Shown here piece by piece: positions 60,068 through 64,000 of a stretch of DNA of 64,000 bases; position 1 is the first letter of the stretch, and each line of letters opens with the position of its first letter. The translations under genes and the position numbers were made by a program. Source of the DNA: Microbulbifer thermotolerans (lineage in GTDB: Bacteria > Pseudomonadota > Gammaproteobacteria > Pseudomonadales > Cellvibrionaceae); assembly GCF_900112305.1 (NCBI RefSeq), contig NZ_FOKT01000007.1, forward strand, positions 222,891-286,890, read 5' to 3'. The notes under the pieces are model-generated. The model was not told where the DNA came from. It did no database searches and saw nothing but the letters and a program-made list of their open reading frames with translations.

Positions 60068-61045
60068 ATGTTAAAAGACAACTATGGGCGCAGGTTCTAT
60101 TACCTGCGCCTGTCCGTGACCGATATCTGCAATTTCCGCTGCAATTACTGTCTGCCGGATGGCTACCAGTGCGGTGAATCGATTGCGCGGGAGAAGCCGC
60201 TCAGTGTCGCTGAAGTGAACACCGTTGTTCGCGCCTTTGCCTCCCTGGGTACCGAGAAAGTGCGTTTCACCGGCGGCGAACCCTCGCTGCGCAAAGACTT
60301 GGTGCAGTTGATTGAAACCGCGGTAAATGTGGATGGTATCCGCCGTGTTGCCATCACCACTAACGGTTACCGCCTGGCCTCACAAATCGATGCCTGGCAG
60401 CGCGCGGGTCTGGACCAGCTCAACGTCAGCGTCGACAGTCTGGACCCGCAGCGCTTCAGGGCGATTACCGGACACGACAAGCTGGCGAATGTCCTGCGCG
60501 GCATAGATCGCGCATTGGAGCTGGGGGTGTCAACCAAGGTCAACTCGGTATTGTTGCGCGAGCACAATCTGGCTGGATTTGAGCAGTTTCTCGACTGGGT
60601 GAAGGTAACGCCCGTCAGCTTGCGTTTTATTGAACTGATGCGCACCGGAGACAACCGCGACTTTTTTGCCAGTAACCATGTGGCCGGGCGCGATATTGAA
60701 AAATGGCTGTTGCACACCGGCTGGGAGCTGTTGCCGCGGGGGCGCGACGCCGGGCCGGCAAAAGAGTATACACACCCGGACTATATTGGCCGCATCGGTT
60801 TAATCATGCCTTATAGTCGGGATTTTTGTGCGGGCTGCAATCGCCTGCGCATGTCGGCGCAGGGCGCCCTGCATCTGTGTCTGTTTGCCGAGGCGGGGAT
60901 AGATTTGCGCAGCGCGATTGCCAGTGGCGACCACCGGGATTTGGCGGCGCTGATTCGCAGCGCAGTGTGCGGCAAGAGCGCCGGTCATCAATTGGACCGA
61001 GGTTTCACTGGCGCGACCCGCAATCTGGCGATGCTGGGAGGTTGA
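60068..61045 (+). CDS. moaA: GTP 3',8-cyclase MoaA
   Basis: 325 aa from ATG 60068 with GGAAAGG upstream. Radical SAM motif C21, C25, C28 (CNFRCNYC); C-terminal cluster motif CAGCNRLRMSAQGALHLC near 255-272; ends in the conserved Gly-Gly. First step of molybdopterin synthesis from GTP. The stop is 2 bases before the mobA GTG. First gene of the moaA-mobA-moaB-moaC-moaD-moaE run. Confidence 0.96.
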   Translation: MLKDNYGRRFYYLRLSVTDICNFRCNYCLPDGYQCGESIAREKPLSVAEVNTVVRAFASLGTEKVRFTGGEPSLRKDLVQLIETAVNVDGIRRVAITTNGYRLASQIDAWQRAGLDQLNVSVDSLDPQRFRAITGHDKLANVLRGIDRALELGVSTKVNSVLLREHNLAGFEQFLDWVKVTPVSLRFIELMRTGDNRDFFASNHVAGRDIEKWLLHTGWELLPRGRDAGPAKEYTHPDYIGRIGLIMPYSRDFCAGCNRLRMSAQGALHLCLFAEAGIDLRSAIASGDHRDLAALIRSAVCGKSAGHQLDRGFTGATRNLAMLGG

Positions 61046-61047
61046 CG

Positions 61048-61659
61048 GTGTCGCGGGTGTTGGATTGTTGCGGTGTTGTGCTGGCCGGCGGACGGTCGCG
61101 TCGAATGGGGCGGGACAAGGCCGGGTTGCCACTGCCGGGCGGTGAGCACTTTCTACAGCGCGCCGTTGCGCTGCTGCGCGTGCTTCCGCTGGCGCAGGTA
61201 TTAATCAGTGGCAACCGCCCTGGCGGTATTCCCGATCCGGTACCCGGCATGGGGCCCGTGGGCGGCCTCTACGGCACCGCGTGCGCCGTGGAAAGCGGGG
61301 CATTGCTGGTAATCCCCGTGGATATGCCGCTGCTGCATGGCGAACTACTGGCGCAGCTGCTGGCGGCGGGGCAACGCAGTGGCCGAGCCAGTTATTTCGG
61401 CGATTTTTATTTTCCGCTGTGGTTGCCATTGGATACCGGAGTGCGTGAGTTCCTGGATGCCGCGGTGCGCAAACGCGGACCGAATTCCATCGGCGCACTG
61501 CTGCGGCAATGCGGCGCGCAGCGACTGGCAATACCCGGCACTGCGCAGTGTTTTGCCAATATCAATACGCCGGCTGAGTACGCGGCGCATGTTCAGCCGG
61601 AATACGGGGCCCAAGCGCGGGGCCATTTGAGCACCATCCGCGCGCGGAACATTCTTTAA
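61048..61659 (+). CDS. mobA: Molybdenum cofactor guanylyltransferase MobA
   Basis: 203 aa from the GTG at 61048; the frame is open upstream within moaA, but this start gives a normal MobA. The nucleotide-binding motif LAGGRSRRMGRDKA is at residues 12-25, and GPVGGLYG and IPVDMPLL follow. It adds GMP to Mo-molybdopterin, the form used by NarG. Within the operon, 35 bases before moaB. Confidence 0.95.
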   Translation: MSRVLDCCGVVLAGGRSRRMGRDKAGLPLPGGEHFLQRAVALLRVLPLAQVLISGNRPGGIPDPVPGMGPVGGLYGTACAVESGALLVIPVDMPLLHGELLAQLLAAGQRSGRASYFGDFYFPLWLPLDTGVREFLDAAVRKRGPNSIGALLRQCGAQRLAIPGTAQCFANINTPAEYAAHVQPEYGAQARGHLSTIRARNIL

Positions 61660-61694
61660 AACCGATTCACAAGACTCAACAGGCGGAAGAATAG

Positions 61695-62237
61695 ATGGCT
61701 GGACACGCTGCAGAAAACTTTGAGCCGCTCAATATTGCGGTATTGACGGTCTCCGACACCCGCACCGAGAACACTGATACCTCGGGCCAATATCTGGTCG
61801 ATGCCCTGCAGGCCGCCGGACACAGGCTGGCGCACAGGTGCCTGGTTCCGGATGACATCTACCGAATACGCGCGACGGTATCGCAGTGGATTGCCGATGC
61901 GGAAGTGCAGGTGATACTGGTTACCGGCGGCACCGGGTTCACCGAACGCGATTCCACGCCAGAGGCACTGGTGCCGCTGTTCGATAAAACCGTGGAGGGG
62001 TTTGGTGAACTGTTCCGACACATTTCCTTCACAGACATCGGCAGCTCAACCGTGCAGTCGCGGGCCGTCGCGGGCCTGGCTAATCACACATTGATCTGTT
62101 GTATGCCCGGTTCCACAGGCGCCTGCCGCACTGCTTGGGAGGGCATACTGCTCGAACAGTTGGATGCGCGTCACCGCCCATGCAATTTTGTGCCGCATAT
62201 TCGCCCTGCACAAATGTCCTGCGCCTCTAGGGGGTGA
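61695..62237 (+). CDS. moaB: Molybdopterin adenylyltransferase MoaB/MogA-type
   Basis: 180 aa with GGCGGAAG before the ATG. It has [33 protein letters not shown] and MPGSTGAC, the MoCF-binding motifs. Probably adenylates molybdopterin ahead of MoeA. Closer to MoaB by length and N-terminus, but MogA activity cannot be excluded. Confidence 0.93.
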   Translation: MAGHAAENFEPLNIAVLTVSDTRTENTDTSGQYLVDALQAAGHRLAHRCLVPDDIYRIRATVSQWIADAEVQVILVTGGTGFTERDSTPEALVPLFDKTVEGFGELFRHISFTDIGSSTVQSRAVAGLANHTLICCMPGSTGACRTAWEGILLEQLDARHRPCNFVPHIRPAQMSCASRG

Positions 62238-62241
62238 AGCC

Positions 62242-62733
62242 GTGCAACGTTTAACTCATTTAAATGCGCGCGGTGAAGCCAACATGGTGGATGTCACCGA
62301 CAAAGCCGTGACCGAACGCAGTGCCCGCGCCGAGAGCGCGGTGCATATGAGTGCCGAGGCCTTTGCCTTGCTCTCAGAGGGAAACAACAAAAAAGGCGAT
62401 GCACTGGCAGTAGCGCGTATTGCCGGTATTCAGGCGGCAAAGAAAACCGCCGATTTGATCCCCCTGTGTCATCCCCTGGCGCTGACCAAGGTGGAAATTG
62501 AGTTTGAACTGCAGCCGGAGGCCCACTGCGTGCGCGTGCGCAGCTACTGCCGCCTGGCCGGACGCACCGGCGTGGAAATGGAATCTCTGACCGCCGCGGC
62601 GGTAGCGGCACTGACAATTTACGATATGTGTAAGGCGGTGGACCCGGCGATGGAAATCGGCCCCACGCGCCTGCTGGAAAAAAATGGCGGTAAGCGGGGG
62701 CATTGGCGCCCCGGAGGTGAGCGGCATGATTAA
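62242..62733 (+). CDS. moaC: Cyclic pyranopterin monophosphate synthase MoaC
   Basis: 163 aa from GTG 62242, preceded by AGGGGGTGAA; the frame is open upstream from 62164 but that lies inside moaB. Motifs: [57 protein letters not shown]. Second step of cofactor synthesis. It overlaps moaD by 8 bases. Confidence 0.95.
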   Translation: MQRLTHLNARGEANMVDVTDKAVTERSARAESAVHMSAEAFALLSEGNNKKGDALAVARIAGIQAAKKTADLIPLCHPLALTKVEIEFELQPEAHCVRVRSYCRLAGRTGVEMESLTAAAVAALTIYDMCKAVDPAMEIGPTRLLEKNGGKRGHWRPGGERHD

Positions 62734-62971
62734 GATTCTGTTTTTTGCAAGTCTGCGCGAACAGTTGGGAACGGCCGAGTACAAGCTGGAAAATTATTCC
62801 GGCAGTGTGTCCGAATTGCGCACATATCTCGGCGAACAGTTTCCCGACTGGCAGGCGCCACTGCAAGCTGCGGACCTTCAGGCCGCGGTCAACCGGGAAA
62901 TGGCTTTGGCATCCACTCGAATTGCCGATGGTGATGAGGTGGCTTTCTTCCCTCCGGTAACCGGAGGGTAA
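62726..62971 (+). CDS. moaD: Molybdopterin synthase small subunit MoaD
   Basis: 81 aa ubiquitin-like sulfur carrier. The ATG at 62726 follows GGAGG and overlaps moaC. It starts [15 protein letters not shown] and ends PPVTGG with the Gly-Gly that is thiocarboxylated. Pairs with MoaE four bases later. Confidence 0.95.
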   Translation: MIKILFFASLREQLGTAEYKLENYSGSVSELRTYLGEQFPDWQAPLQAADLQAAVNREMALASTRIADGDEVAFFPPVTGG

Positions 62972-62975
62972 GCCG

Positions 62976-63428
62976 ATGGATTTTATCGAAGTGCGCAAAG
63001 GCGCCTTCTCCGTAGCTGAGGAGTTTGCGGCACTGCGCCGGGAAAACCGCGGAGACGGCGCCTGCGTAATGTTTGTCGGCTCCGTACGGGACTTCAACGC
63101 CGGGGCGGCCGTCCGCGGGCTGAAGCTCGAACACTATCCGGGCATGACAGAAAAAAGTTTGCAGGACATCACCGCCGATGCGCGGGCACACTGGCCGCTG
63201 GGGCGGGTGCGCCTGCTGCACCGCGTTGGCCCCCTCGCCCTGCAGGACGATATTGTCTTCGTCGGCGTGACCAGCCCCCACCGCCAGGCGGCCTTTGCCG
63301 CCTGCCAGTACATTATGGACCGTCTCAAGACAGAGGCGCCGTTTTGGAAACAGGAGTCCAGCGAAACCGGAGACCGCTGGGTGGCGGCCAGGGAAATCGA
63401 TAAACGGGAGATGGAGAAGTGGGGGTAG
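62976..63428 (+). CDS. moaE: Molybdopterin synthase catalytic subunit MoaE
   Basis: 150 aa. It has GACVMFVGSVRD, LEHYPGMTEKSL, RVLLHRVGPL-type, DIVFVGVTSPHRQAAFAAC and FWKQES, all typical of MoaE. Converts cyclic pyranopterin to molybdopterin with MoaD. GGAGGG precedes the ATG. Last gene of the operon; the IS5 region follows. Confidence 0.95.
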   Translation: MDFIEVRKGAFSVAEEFAALRRENRGDGACVMFVGSVRDFNAGAAVRGLKLEHYPGMTEKSLQDITADARAHWPLGRVRLLHRVGPLALQDDIVFVGVTSPHRQAAFAACQYIMDRLKTEAPFWKQESSETGDRWVAAREIDKREMEKWG

Positions 63429-63692
63429 CCTGTGCTGGGGGTTTTTAAGGCTCTGTTGAATTCGTAATAGCGCTCCGAATCTCACTACACATCCTACGTA
63501 AATTGTCAAGTATTTCATAAAAACGATTTGGGCCTATAATAATCGCTCGCCCCTTCACCTTGTCGCCCCGATCAATCATCATCTCTTTAGAACCTCATAT
63601 GCATCCGCTCTCTGGTGAGTAAAAGAACCGGCACGCGGAAAAACAATGCAAGTGGTGGGATATAAACATTTCGACTCTGTCGGAGTACCTAG
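63429..63692. other. Interval between moaE and the IS5 element
   Basis: 264 bases. No gene. TTAA-GGCTCTGTTGAATTCG near 63447 resembles a solo left end of the repeat family. The IS5 target CTAG is at 63689-63692. Confidence 0.45.
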
Positions 63693-64000
63693 GGAACCTC
63701 TGATCAACTCACCGTTTTCTGGGAATAAGCTGAGCCACTCAAAAAGTTGAACGTTTAACGCTCAAATTTCCGATATTTTCACGCAATACCCCCTCGTTTC
63801 CTTGCCTAAAACCTGCTATCCGCGGATTTCAGGCGCACTGCCCCTAGACGGGCAGGTATTTTCTCCCGATTAACAGGTTGGTGAAGCCTGCCAACAGACA
63901 CAGGCGATCGGTATTTTTTGCAAGCCCCCGGTAGCGGACCTTGTCGTAGCCAAACACGCGCTTGATGTAGCGGAAGGGATGCTCCACCTTCGCCCGGATC
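63693..64000. mobile_element. IS5-family insertion sequence, 3' end (partial)
   Basis: It begins at terminal repeat GGAACCTCTGATCAACTC behind CTAG (63689-63692), a YTAR-type IS5 target, and runs off the window. It holds the end of the transposase gene (63844-64000, - strand) plus about 150 bases of non-coding end. Probably the autonomous parent of the MITE-like repeats in the window. Confidence 0.8.
63844..64000 (-). CDS. IS5-family transposase, C-terminal part (partial)
   Basis: The last 51 codons are visible, the rest lies to the right. The sequence IRAKVEHPFRYIKRVFGYDK followed by VRYRGLAKNTDRL is the IS5 DDE_Tnp_1 C-terminal signature; Glu in AKVEHPFR is the third catalytic acid. It ends RKYLPV-stop. 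Intact as far as seen. Confidence 0.85.
   Translation of the reverse strand, partial: IRAKVEHPFRYIKRVFGYDKVRYRGLAKNTDRLCLLAGFTNLLIGRKYLPV

Noticed and set aside
1..64000. CRISPR arrays, prophage or toxin-antitoxin modules
   Set aside because: No regularly spaced direct repeats, no cas, phage structural or toxin-antitoxin genes recognised in the window.

Overview
The window looks like a chromosomal segment of a marine, moderately GC-rich gammaproteobacterium. A Cellvibrionales/Microbulbifer-type host is my best guess, inferred from gene order and gene content and not proven. The left edge has the housekeeping order ftsH (3' end) - folP - glmM - tpiA - secG - tRNA-Leu(GAG). In many gammaproteobacteria rimP-nusA-infB follow this tRNA. 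Here they do not; an AT-richer stretch with short inverted-repeat elements and one orphan secreted protein follows instead.

From about 6.1 to 33.4 kb, all on the + strand, lies what I think is the most interesting system. A small secreted protein, two large TPR proteins (one a lipoprotein), a small TPR lipoprotein and a small secreted protein precede a TolQ/ExbB-like channel protein, two TolR/ExbD-like proteins and a TonB/AgmX(GltJ)-like trans-periplasmic protein. After a 325-base gap come a giant (about 3,874 aa) secreted DUF11/SdrD-like protein and a 1,715-aa protein with three OmpA-type domains and a predicted C-terminal beta-barrel. The parts list resembles the proton-motive-force-driven Agl-Glt envelope machinery of Myxococcus, here next to a giant surface protein and an outer-membrane partner. 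One of the two TolR-like proteins has Asn where the channel Asp should be.

From about 33.5 to 63.4 kb lies a dense anaerobic nitrate-respiration island: narL-moeA, narK, trhP, a small Cys protein, narX, narGHJI-ppiC, ubiT-ubiU-ubiV (O2-independent ubiquinone synthesis), the class III ribonucleotide reductase nrdD / separate glycyl-radical ORF / nrdG, a tandem universal stress protein, a second narK, a porin-like barrel, and moaA-mobA-moaB-moaC-moaD-moaE for molybdenum cofactor. The genes fit together: nitrate import, a Mo enzyme and its cofactor, quinone made without oxygen, dNTPs made without oxygen, and two-component control. Candidate NarL heptamer pairs, an ANR/FNR box and a pair of NrdR boxes are visible. 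The NrdD chain stops after its zinc knuckle, and the RVxGY glycyl-radical loop sits in a 65-aa ORF in the same frame just beyond a single TGA.

The right edge enters an IS5-family element (3' end of the transposase, - strand). Its terminal repeat and CTAG target match short non-autonomous (MITE-like) elements scattered through the window, including one directly upstream of ubiT.
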